NCBI GenBank assembly: GCA_014904845.1
Contig: MU119247.1
Coordinates: forward strand, 124,001 to 188,000
Reading direction: 5' to 3'
Length of the DNA: 64,000 bases
Origin: Acephala macrosclerotiorum
Taxonomy: Eukaryota; Ascomycota; Leotiomycetes; Helotiales; Mollisiaceae
The notes below the pieces were generated by a model. It was not told the DNA's origin, searched no databases, and was given only the letters and a program-made list of their open reading frames with translations. How positions within the stretch are numbered: position 1 is the stretch's first letter; each line of letters begins with the position of its first letter. Position numbers and translations under genes: made by a program. Below are positions 11,694 through 25,400 of the stretch, in pieces.

Positions 11694-12182
11694 GATTGCG
11701 GTTCTTGCGGAGCTTCTTTACAAGTGCAATCGAATCGCAGAGGCTAAAAGTTCAGAAGATTCAGGTATCGATTCGGGGTAGAGGTCGTGGTGAGGGGTTG
11801 AGAAGCTGTTATTTCGCAGGCTACCTTCATCCGTGAGCTTCTTTTTTTCGCGTTGATCGCGTTCCTGGCCACGCTAAGAATCCGCAGTGCAGCGCACGTG
11901 ACTACTGTCCAAAGTTGGATTCTTTCACGGGAAAGAATTCTTCTGATTGATTAATTGATTGATTAAAGGGAAAGAAACTCCTGACCAGTTGTTGTCTCTG
12001 GTTTCCTCCGCTTGTAGTTGTTATCGCGGCTGGAGGTCGATGATTCAAATATTCAAGGATATTGTGGACCTTTTCAGAGTCGGTCATGTTCAAAAACGAG
12101 ATTTTATAGCTGAGAGGAACTCGAATGTCTAGGGCACTCGACAGTTGTAGTCAAAATAAATTGGATATTATTTTTGAACTGT
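11694..12182. other. Intergenic, CCT7 promoter side
   Basis: CCT7 5' leader and promoter on the minus strand. A 63-codon frame at 11902-12093 has no recognisable feature. The repeated TGATTGATTAATTGATTGATT at about 11944-11965 is a short ATTGATT-type repeat. Confidence 0.4.
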
Positions 12183-12825
12183 TCATGTGTCTCCATAAAT
12201 GTGCGTGTTCTCCCAAGAAACGGTTTTCTCAAGGAAGCGGTGCTCACCCCCCTCCACTATCTTACAATTGACCGTAGCAAACAGAATCACCCTTTTACCC
12301 TCAAGATCAACATATGAATTTGCAACAATAGCCCTCGCATATTCTGGCAAAAAGCCATTCTCATCCCTGGCAGGATCTTCAAGCCCCTTCACCCACTCGA
12401 TGAATTTTCTCACAGCCAAAGTGTCCCATATTCCTCCCTGTAATGTACTTTGAACAGGATATCAATAACTTCATCTCTGATAACTTGATCCGAACACCTC
12501 ATACCCGTGATTTCAAGAGAGGTAGAATAACTTCCAGGTCGAAATAATATGGTGTGTCCGTCGCTGCCACGGCAGCTATATGGTAATGAATATATGTCGC
12601 GAGGAACACATCCTCCTCCAGTGCCCTAGAAAACTATCATACTCCGTTTCACGGCAGAAGAACGAACTCTGAAGCATAATTTCATTCATCAACTGATGAG
12701 CCTTTTATAACGCACACAGCACCTTCTCCTTTTCTGTCCCACTCTCGCAAATGCTCTTGAAAACAGGCTTCGCAGCATCATCCCACCGCTTGTCATCTTC
12801 TTTAGTTTTGTTTTAGTGACAGCAG
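12183..12825 (-). pseudogene. Fungal transcription-factor C-terminal relic
   Basis: Reading 12825 to 12183 on the minus strand, four protein-like blocks follow one another in different frames. They start WDDAAKPVFKSICESG, EEDVFLATYIHYHIAAV, GMRCSDQVIRDEVIDIL and AVRKFIEWVKGLEDPA. A TAA interrupts the first block and frame changes separate the blocks. The order and spacing (PYYFDLE, then a short CRD-like motif, then RREA-like, then EYAR and VSWEN at the end) recall the C-terminal half of fungal-specific Zn2Cys6 regulators (DUF3468 type). No zinc cluster is visible upstream, so the N-terminal half is lost or too decayed. Family assignment is moderate; decay of the frame is clear if the blocks are homologous to one gene. 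Confidence 0.45.
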
Positions 12826-14134
12826 AAACAGTCCTATCTGGAATCTACGCTCGAGGCGGGAGTTCTTCCTGCTTGCGGGATTGAACGAGGTCGAGTTGAT
12901 CTGGTGGTGCCGCCATCCATGCGTATAGGTATTAAAATAATCATGTTGAACATCTCGTGAGGCAAGAAAAGAGAGGGGGTAAAAGAAGAAATGATTAAGC
13001 TCTCAAGTCGCGAACGTATTAGTAGTATACCAGTAACGGAACGAACGAAACGGACTTGGCGACTAGCGACTCGACATAACCTAACATTAGACTCCCAAGG
13101 AGATATCTTTCCTCGTTCTGGGTTGACATAAGATGGGATTTTGTCCGTGGCCACTGGCGAGCCCTCTCTGCGGGGATTTCCAAGTCCCTGGTTTGAAATC
13201 TTGATCGACAGGCTCTTCGAGCACCTCGTAAACGATGGTGCTGAAAGCATCAAGCTTTCACCTCGTACCTGCGGGCGAATGAAAAGACTTGTGGAAGTGA
13301 GGGTTGAGATTAATTCAAGGCGCTTGACGTAAAGTTGGAGAAGGAGGGAATGATGTTTTTTCCTAACAGCCACCGAGGCTCGTTTGTGGGCCAATCACAG
13401 GCCCTCCCAGCTTCGAAAATCCTGACCTCTTCAACTCATCGACAGTCATCCTTCACTGAAAGACCTAACGACAACAACGCGTACGGATACAGTTCATAAA
13501 AAGCCACTCTTCCTGAGCTTGTTGCTTACCTCCAGTGAGGTACGTTTCCTCAGTTCCATGGTCTCCATTGCCGACCAAACGCGCCTTAAGCAACCCGAAC
13601 CCATCGGCCCTATGCTTATGATCCTCTTCAGTCTCGAACTTCAGTGCTGGCAGCATGCCAAATTAGAAATCATCTAGGACATCATAAGCAAGTCCTGATC
13701 TTGTCTTCAAATGTCCCCTATACCTATGCCATTTCTATTTTCATCCCCTTGGCAGGTTTGCCCCCGACATGAGCGTTGCAAATTGCTTTCTTGTTGGGCT
13801 ACAAATGTTCTCCGTTTATCTTATCTTCTTGAATTTGCGTGATACTCCTGCAGGTGCGCATTGGGGAGCCATAGGCCAAGTTCGTGCGAATCCGCACGAA
13901 CTCGGACGAAAGTGGGGCCAGATCTCACTCACCCTCTGATGAAGCACAAACATGTGATGGCGATCGTAAATCCGAAGCCCGTTCATGGGTGCGAAGTCAC
14001 TGCTAACCGCTCATCTCACATCCAGTATAAATACAATGGAGAGAATTTCTTCCAACATTATTACAGAATTAAATCAGGCATCTCGAGTACATTTAAACCT
14101 TTCTCCCATTATTATCCAAATACCTTAAATCAGA
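12826..14134. other. Intergenic, fragments of possible decayed coding DNA
   Basis: A 63-codon minus-strand frame at 13465-13656 (starting MLPALKFETEEDHKHRADG) has protein-like composition and a GTAAGC after TGG, so it could be a first exon, but no continuation was found. Around 13190-13260 a minus-strand reading (AFSTIVYEVLEEPVDQDF) is also protein-like. Neither supports a gene call. The last 100 bases are the leader of the NmrA-like gene. Confidence 0.3.
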
Positions 14135-15157
14135 ATGTCTTCAATCAAAAATGTTCTCGTCGTTGGAGTAAGTCTCCTACTTAATCGACCTTCTTCTGGG
14201 CCTGACTGACAGCGTCTAGGCAAAAGGCAACATCGGACCTGTTGTAGTCCAGCATCTCCTCGCCGCAAACTTCACCGTCAGCCTCCTCACCCGAGACAGC
14301 TCAACAAGGATCACATTCCCAAATATCAAAGTATTCCAGACAGACTACTCAGAGGCTTCGCTCGCCGAAGCTTTTAAAGGCCAAGATGCCGTCGTCTCAA
14401 CCATCAGCGTTCTCGGCAAAATGGTGCAAACCAAACTCATCGACGCAGCAGTCACCAACGGCGTCAAGCGCTTTGTCCCGAGCGATTACGCTTACAAGAG
14501 TTACGATATGTCCGAGATCGAACGCCTTGTTCCAGTTCTCCATCAAAGACTCAAACCCAACAAGGTCATCCTCGACTACCTCGAGGGAAAGGCAGCTCAT
14601 ACCCCGAACTTCACATGGACAGCAATTGGTGGTGGCGCATTATTTGATTGGGTACCCACTCTCCTTTCCTTCCAACCTATCAATGGCTCAATGGCTAACG
14701 ATCTACCCAGACTCTCAAAACAGGCTTCCTTGGAACCTCAATCTCAAACCACACATCCACAATAATCGACTCCGGTAACGAGCCCTACATAACGACCACC
14801 ATCCCGCAAATTGCCCGTGCCATCGTGTCTATTCTCCAACACCCCTCGCCAACTGCTAACAAGTATCTCACCATCTTATCCTTCTCAACTACCCAAAACA
14901 AGATTCTGGCTGCTGCGGAAGAGGCTACGGGAAAGCAATTCGAGGTGAACAGAGTTGGAGCTGATCAGTGGCATAAGCAGGGGCTGGAGATGTTGGAGAA
15001 GGGTGACTTTAGAGGTATTGGAAGATTGTGGGGATTTTTGTTTTGGAAAGATGGAGAAGGGAAGATTGCGGATGCGGAGGGCGAGTCGGCGAATAGGCTG
15101 CTGGGGTTACCGGAGGAGGATATGGTGGAGGTTGTCAGGGAGGTTGCAAGAGTGTGA
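14135..15157 (+). CDS. NmrA/isoflavone reductase-like NAD(P)-binding protein
   Basis: Exons 14135-14167, 14220-14651 and 14711-15157 encode 303 residues, the normal length of this family. The dinucleotide-binding loop spans the first splice: NVLVVGAKGNIGPVVVQHLL, a GxxGxxG variant. Next come a basic residue after beta2 (LLTRDSS), suggesting NADPH preference, the conserved QDAVVSTI strand, and GVKRFVPSDYAY, where the family places its Asp/Tyr region. The C-terminal part (FLFWKDGEGKIADAEG) closes the substrate domain. Family members are reductases of small phenolics or NAD(P) sensors, so the substrate cannot be predicted. The introns are 52 and 59 bp with normal GTAAGT and GTACCC donors. The gene is intact. 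Confidence 0.86.
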
Positions 15158-16083
15158 ATTCCTTGCTCTGGGGCACTCATCTGCTGATGTACTCCTTGGC
15201 ATGGTAGAGAGTGGTTTCAATGAGATTTAATAAACGCAAGGAAGGAGCGATCCATTATGAGATCCGAGGCCCCGCATTTCACGTGATCTCCCTTCCTTGT
15301 TGGGATAACATGTCTTCTTCCGTTAGCTTGTCTTTATTTTTCTTGCGAATTATCTTTCTTTCTTTCTTTATTTCTTTCCACGCGTTCTTCAAAATAGCCT
15401 CTTCGTCCTAGATGCGCCTTAGAATCGTTCTGCAACATACTAATATTTTCTGCCCTGCCTCTCCGTAAGTGATCGCTTCATTCTTCCTCTTGAGCACAGA
15501 AAGCTAACTCAAAAGCAGCCTAGCCATAAATACGAGAATCTATCTCGTACAAGATCTTGCGCGACTCTTCCACCAGCCTTGAATACACTTCGACAAGGGG
15601 AAAGCTTTGCGCATTGACCGCTTACTGGCAAAAACGGCGAAATAATCGGTTGGGCCTTGACTCACGATTTGCAACCTTCTCGACCACAAGTCTAGACCTT
15701 CGCATTAAATTCTACCACACCAACGACACCTACTCTCGGAATCCGCAGTCGAGAAATACATCTTCGTGACTACCTAGCTGCCCTTTGGGACACGCAATAC
15801 AGGCTGAGGTTAGTGTCCCGGTGCAGGAGGATAACCACACATCCACTTGGCACAAGTTTTGCAACAGGTCCCTGATTTTGCGGAGAGTAATATGCGCATG
15901 TTTCCTTTCTTTCTGGATTTATTCGACAACTGCCACTCTATTTTGCGTACTGACTATGAACAGGGTCGATTGATTCTCGTTCTTGTGGAACCTGAATACG
16001 CCAAGTGCAGCAGTCAAATCAGGCTCATACGTACGAACACATCTGCTTTCCATTCTATCTCAGAGCAGAATCGGCCCACCACA
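15158..16083. other. Intergenic upstream of the RNase H gene
   Basis: The reading frame of the RNase H gene stays open upstream to 15847 without family motifs, so I treat it as leader sequence. Around 15560-15900 several short protein-like stretches occur in shifting frames, possibly a decayed gene, but no family was recognised. Confidence 0.35.
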
Positions 16084-16608
16084 ATGGTCTATTTCATGGA
16101 GATCTACTGCGATGGCGGCTGTCGTGGTAATGGCTACGCCGGCGCGTACGGCGCCGCAGCAATGTTCTTCAAGTACCCCAACGGGAGACACGAGATCTGG
16201 GACTATATCCTTCCCAACTATCCACCACCCACCAACCAACGCGCTGAACTCCATGCTATCATTCTCTCTCTCGAGATCGCGCTTCGAAAGGGCAACTCCA
16301 TGAATCCTAGACCCTGGTTGAACGTCACCATCAAGACCGACTCTCAATACGTGGTCAATTGTGTCACCGTCTGGAAAAATACCTGGCTCAACAATGGTTG
16401 GAGGAATGCGCAAGGTGGACCGGTGTTGAATCGAGATCTGATTGAAGAGGCTTTGAGACTAGAGAGTCAATTGCGGAATGTTGGGCAGGTCAACTATCAA
16501 TGGATTCCTAGAGAGCAAAACGTCGATGCGGATAGGTATTGCAACAATGCTATGGACCAGAAAGCCCGGCGCAGGCAGGAGGCGTCTCAGCAGTATGAAT
16601 ATTATTGA
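16084..16608 (+). CDS. RNase H1-type protein
   Basis: A single exon of 174 codons. It would cleave the RNA strand of RNA-DNA hybrids with two metal ions. The four catalytic acids of the family are visible: Asp10 in EIYCDGGCRGNG, Glu in TNQRAELHAII, Asp in IKTDSQYVVNC, and Asp in the terminal ENxDAD-like motif (QNVDADRYCN). The length is that of a stand-alone catalytic domain; no hybrid-binding domain is seen. The start at 16084 was chosen because homologous sequence begins MVYFMEIYCDGG, although the same frame is open 237 bp further upstream. It is the last gene before the AT block and shows no mutation damage. Cellular versus transposon-derived origin cannot be told from one copy. Confidence 0.85.
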   Translation: MVYFMEIYCDGGCRGNGYAGAYGAAAMFFKYPNGRHEIWDYILPNYPPPTNQRAELHAIILSLEIALRKGNSMNPRPWLNVTIKTDSQYVVNCVTVWKNTWLNNGWRNAQGGPVLNRDLIEEALRLESQLRNVGQVNYQWIPREQNVDADRYCNNAMDQKARRRQEASQQYEYY

Positions 16609-17090
16609 TTCTCTGAGCCATTGGAGGTCAATGGCGTTCTGAACTTCAACGGCGGCAAACGAGCAGCTGCTAGATGTCCCGGGCATGGAGGAAATTCAGT
16701 CGCTCTACGAAGAAAAGCCAGAACTTCTGAAATTGTAAGGACTTTAGCCATGATCAGTTGAGAAGGAAAAGGAGTGGTATTGATGTCTAGTCTGCCCTTC
16801 TAGCTAATTGGGAGTGCTCCCTTAATAAAGTGATTTCACCGGTGCATCCAGACCAGCCTAGACCGCCCATGAGCCGATGCGTGATCAAGTGTGCGGCTTC
16901 ACGTCAATATCGCACGATTTCTCAGTGCATTGGCCTCCAATGCCACCTAATTTACGAGATATAAATTAACATATGAACTCTGCGCGATTATACGTGATCT
17001 TGTTGCAGCAGTCTCAGGCCTTAATTCTCGAACGCTCTTTTCAAGCATTCCAAAGTCTTTTAAACTTCCTTTGAACTTTAAAAGCAAATA
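16609..17090. other. Transition from normal to AT-rich DNA
   Basis: Base composition is ordinary until about 17,040 and then falls abruptly to nearly pure A/T by 17,110. No gene seen. The sharp edge suggests a boundary of repeat-derived DNA. Confidence 0.6.
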
Positions 17091-17245
17091 AATTTACAAA
17101 AGTTTTTACTTTTTTTTACGAGTACAGATAAACCGGCAAATCTAATATATTCTAATATTTATTAGTTTTTATTAAATAATTATTAATAATATTAAAATAC
17201 TCGAATATATTAATATATTATATTTAATTGTTATAGTTTTTACGT

Positions 17246-17369
17246 ATTGAATATAAAAATTGTTAATTGTTTAAAAAACTAAATTTAAAATTGAAAGTAT
17301 TAATATATTTTCAAATTTTATACTAATTTTTTTTTAATTAAAATACGTAATAAATACGTATATATATTT
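17246..17369 (+). repeat. 124-bp direct repeat, left edge copy
   Basis: These bases match 37461-37584 over 124 positions with no gap; the differences are G-to-A or C-to-T type. The shared tail reads ACGTAATAAATACGTATATA. Similarity stops on both sides. It may be a relic terminal repeat or another dispersed repeat. Confidence 0.65.
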
Positions 17370-20300
17370 TAATATTAATAATTTTTATTTTTATAATAAA
17401 AATTCAATTTATTTTTTAATATAATTTTTTATTTAATTGTAAACTCAATAAATAATTTCGTAATTTAAAAATTTAATATTTATAAAACGATTATAAAAAA
17501 TTATTCGTTCAAAAAAAAACAAATAAAAAATCTTATAATTATATTAATTATATTATAAACTTTTTATAAAATTATAATTTTTTCGTATAACGTTAATTAA
17601 AAAAAATTTTTTAAAATAAAATTTTTTTTTAATTTTAAATTTTGTATTATATATTTTTTTTTTATATATATATTTTAATTTTTAATTATTTGTATATTTA
17701 TAAAAAAATTAAAAAAATATTAATTAATACGTAAATCGATAATTGAAATTAAAAAAATAATTAAATTAATAATTAAATTATTTTGTAATTGAATTATAAA
17801 TTTTTTATTTATTTATATTATATTTTAAAAATTCGTATTTTATATAATTAATAAATTTTTATTCGTATTATTAATCGCGTCGTATAATTATTAAAAATAT
17901 TAATAATTCGATGTATTTTAAATATAATCGAATTTTTATAATATAATATTTTAATCGATTTAAAATTTAATTAATAAAATTAAAAAATCGATAATTAAAT
18001 AAATAAATCAAATAATAAAATTATAAAATTAATAATTAAATATTTTAATTTGCGATTTATATAATTAATTATATTTTTATATTTTTAAAAATTTAATACG
18101 AAATAAATTAATTTATTCGATTAAAAAAAACAAAATTTTATTTTTTTATTTATTTTTTTATTTTAATCGTAAAATTATTCGTATTAATAAACGTTTATAA
18201 AATTTTATTTAAATTGAATTTTATTATAATATTTATTAAATTATTATTTTTATATATTTATTATATTTTTTATAATTTTTTATATTTATATAATTATAAA
18301 GTATTTTTTATTTATTATTTTTAATTTTATTAAACAATCGTATAAAAAATACGAATTCGTATAAATAATAATAAAAATATTAAATAAATCAAATTATTTT
18401 ACGATTATATTAATAATAAAAATTATTATAATTATTATATTTATTTCGTTAATTATTTCGTAAATTTCAAACGTTAAAACGTTTTTAATAATTTTTTTAT
18501 ATTTTATAAAATTTTAATATATTAAATTATTTTTTATTTTAAAATTATTTTTTGTTTGAATTTTATTAATAATTATAATTACGTATTTAATTTACAAATT
18601 TAAATCAATATTATTAATATATAAATCGTTTATAAATACGAATATTTTAATTATTTTTAAATTAATTAAAATATAATAAATATTATATAATAAATTATTT
18701 TATTATTATTTTAATTTTTTATTTAAAATCGTTATATATTTTTTTATTAAAATTTAATATTATACAATAATTAATAAATTAAAAACAATTTTTAATTAAT
18801 AAATAAACGTAATATATATTTTACAAATTTATTACTTTTAATATTAATTAAAACAATTTATAATTTTTAAAGCGATAAATTTAAATTTTTTATTTTAAAT
18901 TTTTTATTTTAATTATATTTTATTTTCGTTTTATTATTAAATATTTTTTTTAATTTTTTTTTTTAAATTTATAAATTATAATATTAATAATTTCAACGTA
19001 TTATTTATTTATATATTAATAATTTCGAATATTTTTTTATTTTTTTTAATTAAAAAATAAAAATTATATATTAAAATTTTTATTTTTAATTCGAAAATAT
19101 AATATTTATAATATATAACGAATTAATAAATATTTATTTTTATAAATTTATATAATAATTTTTTTATAATTATAATTTTTTTTTAAAATAAAAATTATTT
19201 ATTAAATTAAAATTTATAATTATATTATAAAATTGTAATTTTAAATTAAAATTAAAATTGTATTTTAATTTATTCGTTAAATAATAAAAATTTTTTTAAT
19301 TCGTTATTAAAAATTTAAATTATAATTTTTATTTATTTATATAATTTATTTATTGTTTTATTTTTAATTTCGTATATTAATTTAAATTTAAAAATCAAAA
19401 TATTTTTATATATAATTAAATCGTATTATATAAATTTAAAAACGTTTTTAATAAGTATTTTATTTTATTTTTTTTATTATAAAATTTTAAAAATTTTTTT
19501 TAAATATAATAATAATTTTTTTTTTCGTAATTTGATTACGAGTTTTATATTCGTTTTTTTTATTTGTTATATAAATTATATTAATTATAATTTTTTTTTA
19601 TATATAATATTAATTAAAATATTTTTATTTAAAATAAATTATAAATTTATTTTTATTTTCTGTATTTTTTAATCGTTTATAATATTTAAATTAATTTTTA
19701 ATTAAAATTAAATAATTATTATTATCGTTTTTAATTTTTTGTTTTTTTGTATAATTTTTATAAATTAGTTTTTTATTAATTTTTTAATTTACGATTTTTA
19801 AAAATAAAATTTAATTATAATTAATTTAAAATTTATTAATTCGTAAAATAATTATTAATAATTTATATAATTTTTTACTTTTTATATTTTTTAAAAATTC
19901 GAATTTCGAAATTAATTAATTAATCGTTCGTTTTGAAAATTAATATTAATTTTTTTCCAAATTACGTATTATTTACATAATACGAATTATTTTAATTATA
20001 AGTAAAAAATATCAAATTTTAATTAAAGTATTTAAATTTAGCGATTTGATTAATTTATTAAAGAATTTTATAATAAAAATAATTACGTAATAATTTCGAA
20101 TTAATATATAATCGATTTAATAAAAAATATTAAAATTTTAATTAATATACGATTACAATTACAAGTTATTTATTAATATAAATTATATAAAATTTATAAA
20201 TAAATTGAAACTTAATTAAATATTATTAAATTTTAAGTTTTTAAATGATTTTATTAATTTATTATTACGCAAATCAATAAAATATAATCGTATTTAATAA

Positions 20301-22191
20301 AAATAATAATCGTAAAATTGTTTAAATGCGTTTTTGTTTTAAGTATTAAAATGTTAATATATTAAAATTTTATTTTTATTAATTTTATAATTGTACAATT
20401 TTTAAAAGAAATTTTAAAAACTTTCTTTTTAATAAATATAATTATAATAAATATTTATAATCAATAGAATTAATCGTAATAATTTAATATAAAAAACGAA
20501 AATTTTAAAAAGTATTTTTTTAATATAAAATTTTATTAAAAATATTTTTTATTTTAAATATTTAAATATTTATTTAAATATTAAACATTTTTATAATTAC
20601 GTAATTTAGTTTTTTATATATATTTTTTTAAAAAAAACAATAATTATATAATACGTTTTTCGACGACAATTATAAGCTTTTAATAATATTTAATTTGTTA
20701 AATAAAATTTTAAAACGATTTTAAAATTCGTACGAATTATTAAAAACGTTTATAAAAATATTAAATTTAAAAATAAATATATAACGTTCAAAGATTTTAT
20801 TGTTTTTAATATTAAAATTTACGATTTTATAAATAAACTTTTTTTAGAAATATTTTTTTTAAAATAATTAATAAAGAAACTCGAGAAAAAAATAAGCTAA
20901 TTTTTATAAGAAATTATATTAAACGATTTTTTTTTTAATATATTAAATTTTTATTCGAATAATTTATAACGAATAAAAAATATTAAAAAAAATACGAAGA
21001 AAAAATAAATAAATTATATATAATTTAATTATTATAAAAATAAAAAAAATCGATTATATTAATAATTTTATTAAACATATTAAAAATATTTAATATATTA
21101 AATATAATATTTTTTTAATTTATATTTAAACAGTTTTTTAATACGTTTAAAATTATTATAACGATATTTAAAAATTTCGAAAATATAATAAAAATAATTA
21201 ATATTTCGTTAAATATATTTAAAGTAATATAAAAAAATATAATTTTTTAAGTATTTAAAAAGAAAAAATTGAAATCGATTTAAAAAATTATAAATACGAC
21301 GTTTTCAACGAAAAAAAAAAATTTGAAAATAAAAATAATAAAAAATATCGAGAAAAATTTTAAAGAAATTTTTCGATTAAATTTAAACAAAAAAAAAAAA
21401 ATTTTATATTATATTTACGAGTTAAATAATTTATAAATTGAATCGATAAAATAAATAATAATACGAAGTAAATACTTTTTAAAAAGAAAAAAAATAATAA
21501 AAAAAAATTTGTTTAATTACGTACAAATAATAATAAATTTTAAAAATATTTTCGATTAAAAAAAATTACGAAAAAAATAAATACAAAAAATATTAATAAT
21601 TTTTTTATTACGTATTACTAAAAATATTAACGTTATCGAATAATAATTTAATATCGATTTAAATATTATTATCGAATAAATTTACGAATTCGTAAATATA
21701 TAAATTCAAAGTATTAAAATTTTTTTTAAAATCGTTAAATTTTCGATAAACGTTTAATTTTCGAATAAAATTTTAAATATAAAAAGTTTATAGCGATTAT
21801 AAATTAATTAAATATTTTTATAAAAAGAGAATAAAAAATAATAATAAAAAATTAAATATTAAATAATTATAATCGTTTAATTATACGTTTAAAAAATAAT
21901 AAAATTAAATTTATATTAAAATTTATTAATAAAATTATTTAAAAAAAAAAAAAAATTCGTTAATTAATATTATTAATCGATTAATAAAATAAATAAAAAT
22001 AAAATTAAAAAAAAAAATTTAATTTAAATCAAATTCGAAAGAAATTTATAAGTTTTTTTATATTTCGAATTAAAAAAAAAAATATTAAACGAAAAATAAA
22101 TAAATATTAAAATTAAATAATTATTTAAAAATAATTAAAAGAATTATAAAAAGTTTTTTAAAATTAATCGAATTACGCGTATATTAATAAT

Positions 22192-22420
22192 TGTCGATTC
22201 AATTATATAATCGTTTAAATGATCGATTAAATAATCCGAGTTATAATTTTTATTACTCTTAGTAACAATTATTTTAACGTTTATTTTTTAATCTTATATT
22301 TATTTTATTTAATTATATAAATAAGTAAATACTTTTTTTAAAAAAAAACAAACAAAATTGAATTATTAATATCAAATTAAAATTTTAATATTTCGTGATT
22401 TGTTTTCGAACGTTTTAATA
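22192..22420 (+). repeat. 5' LTR of the degraded element
   Basis: 229 bp, gap-free against the other two LTR copies in the block. It begins TGTCGATTCAA; its end has decayed from CTAACA to TTAATA. Nearly all non-CpG cytosines and their complements are converted compared with the solo LTR at 26602. Confidence 0.8.
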
Positions 22421-25400
22421 TTAATCAATAGTTAAATTCATTCGATTACAAAATAGTAAAATTATTTACAAAGAAATAATAATTGAATAAATCGATCGAA
22501 CAAGAAAATTCAAATTGTACGCAATTTACTAATTCAATTAAACGTAAAAAAAAATAGTTTTTATTTGTACTAAAAAAAACTATTAAATTTTCAAAGAATA
22601 TTGCGATTTTACGCTTATTTTGTTTTTTTTTTTCGATTTAAAATTGATTGATTTTTTATTTTACGTTTTATCGCGTATTAATAACGAGTACTTTATTGTA
22701 ATTTGTTAAATAATACTAAAAACAATTTTTACGAATTCGATATAAAAACTCGTCGAATCAATATATTTACTGAGTACAATACGATTCGATAAAATGTTTT
22801 TCGAGAGTACGATTACACTTTTTCAAAGTACGATTTTGATTAAAGAAAAACTTTTTTATTATTTTTTTTATTTTTCGATTCGATATAATATACATTGAAA
22901 TAAATATAAAATTGTAAAACGAAAAATAATCGAGATTATAAATTATAAATAAAATATAAAAAAGTATTTTCAAAATAAACAAAAAAAATATTTGAAAAAA
23001 GAATAAATAAAAACACGAAAAAAAAATTATATAAAATTTTACAAATAAACGAAATATAAATATCGAAAAAACGATTTATTAAAATCTTAAAAATATTAAT
23101 AAATATTGCAAATAAAGAAAAATAATTAAAATAATCGTATAAAAAAATTGTAAAAATAAATTTAATAAGAAATTTCAATTCATAAAAAAATACAATTAAT
23201 TTAAAAATAAAATAAATTCGAAAATTAGCGTTTTTTATTATTTTTATTAAAAAAATTAAAAAAATAATATTGATACTTTCGAATTTTCTTTTTCAATTAT
23301 TAAAACTTGCTATAAAACTTTTTATAGAGTAAACGACGTTATTCGAACGTATAATACTTTAAAAACAATTTTAAAAACGCAATAAAATATTGTTATTAAA
23401 TTTGTTATTAAAAAATAAAAACTTGAAACGAAATTCGTTATTTTTACTATTATTAAAAACTGAAAAATTACTAGAAAATTCTAATTAATTAATATATAAT
23501 TTCGATCGCGAAAATTAAATAATATTTAATTTCGATAAAAAATTAATTATTTTTATAAAAATTTACAATAATAAATTTAAATACTACGAAAAAAAAAAAT
23601 TTATTGAATATATTTATACGAGTATTTAAAGATTTATATTTGAAAATAAATATTAAATTCGAAAATTATTATAATGCGTTTTCGATTATATTTATCGACG
23701 AAACTAATAAATTCTATTATTAGAAGTTCGCTAAGAAAAGTTTATTTTTCGATAAAATAATTAAAATTGTAAAATCGAATTTTAAAATCGAAAAATATCG
23801 AAATAAAATATTTAATTAGTAAAATACGATTATATTCGCGTTAATTCGAGCGTAAAATTCAAATAAAACAATTTTCGAATATTTTGAAATATTATATTAA
23901 AAATTGATTTAAAAACAGTTTAATTTACGTTCGAATATACGAATAAAAATTATTATACGAAATAAGTTTTATTACGTTTATTAAAGTATATTAAAATACT
24001 ATTAAACGCTTTTTCGATTTTTATTGAATTTTTAAATAATATATGAAAACGTTTATAACGCGATTTTATTTTAAACGAAAGTAAAAACAGTTTTTAAAAT
24101 TTTTATAATTGAAAAAAAATTTTTTTATCGAAATATAATCGAATTATATTTTGTAAATTGCAAATATTACAATAAAAATACTCGATATAATAATTGAATT
24201 AATTACAAAAAATCGATAATATATTAAAACGAGAAAAAGTATTTCGTTTATAAAAACTCGAATTATTAAAATACTCGCTATACGCTAAAAAAAAAGAAAA
24301 AAAGCGTACGATGATTTTAAAAAATTGAGATCGTTCGATAAAAATAAAATGATTCAATTTATAATTGAATTCGAAAAATTAAATTTCGATATCGCTAAAA
24401 AATACGAATAATTCGTCGTTGAATTTACTAAAAAAAAAATTTACACGAAAACGATATTACGCGATCGATTAATTATTTTATAATATTTTATAGTACGATT
24501 AATAAATTTAAAATTATCGAATTATTTGATTATTAATCAATTTATTATACGATATTGAGTATTGTAATATAATCGAGATTATTTTCGATATTTATTAATA
24601 TAAAAACGTATTTAATAAATCGTTACGTATTAAACGTTTTTATAAGTATTATAATCGATATTAGTATCGTTTAATGATCGACTATCGACGAAAATCAGTA
24701 TTTGATTTTTTAATAAATTCGAAATATTAAATTGAACGAATTTAAAACTAAAGAAATAATAATCAAATTTGAAATCGATAAAATTTTATTTTTTGAAATT
24801 ATTAACGTTAATATGTCAATTGAACGTATTACGTTTTACGTAATTTTAATAAACGTATTTTTTTTATTGTATTTTCAAAATATAAACAAATTACGAATTA
24901 AATTCGATAATTTTAATAATGTATTTATTTAAAATAAATAACGTACGTTTATTATTAAAGTATTTAAATATTTTTAAATATTATTTAATTTACTTGAAAA
25001 TTTGATTTATAGTAATTGTAAAGTTTTTACGATAGAAATCGATTTTATTATTTGTTATTTGATTAAAACGAAGTTTAAACGATTATATAAGTACTTCGAA
25101 TATTTATTAATTGTTAAATTCGCGCGAATATTAAAACGTGAAAAATATTTTACGAATTTCAAAGAAATTAAAAAAATGATAAGATTTTATTAATAATATT
25201 AAATAAATAGTAAATTTCTCGATCGTTTTAAGTTTATATTGTACGACGATTATGATTTTAATTATTTCATTTATTTAAACGTATTGTAAATCGACAAGAA
25301 ATTAATATTTCAAATCGTAAACGAGATTATAATATTTCAAATCGCGAGATTCTTTGTAAATATATCGACGAAAAAAACATAAAACGTTTTTTGAGTATAT

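Noticed and set aside
12834..13394. 186-codon minus-strand frame
   Set aside because: No motif, unlikely residue composition, and other frames in the same DNA look equally protein-like.
22767..23178. Two AT-block frames of 71 and 80 codons
   Set aside because: Composed almost only of Phe, Ile, Asn, Lys, Tyr and Leu codons, as expected by chance in A/T-saturated DNA.
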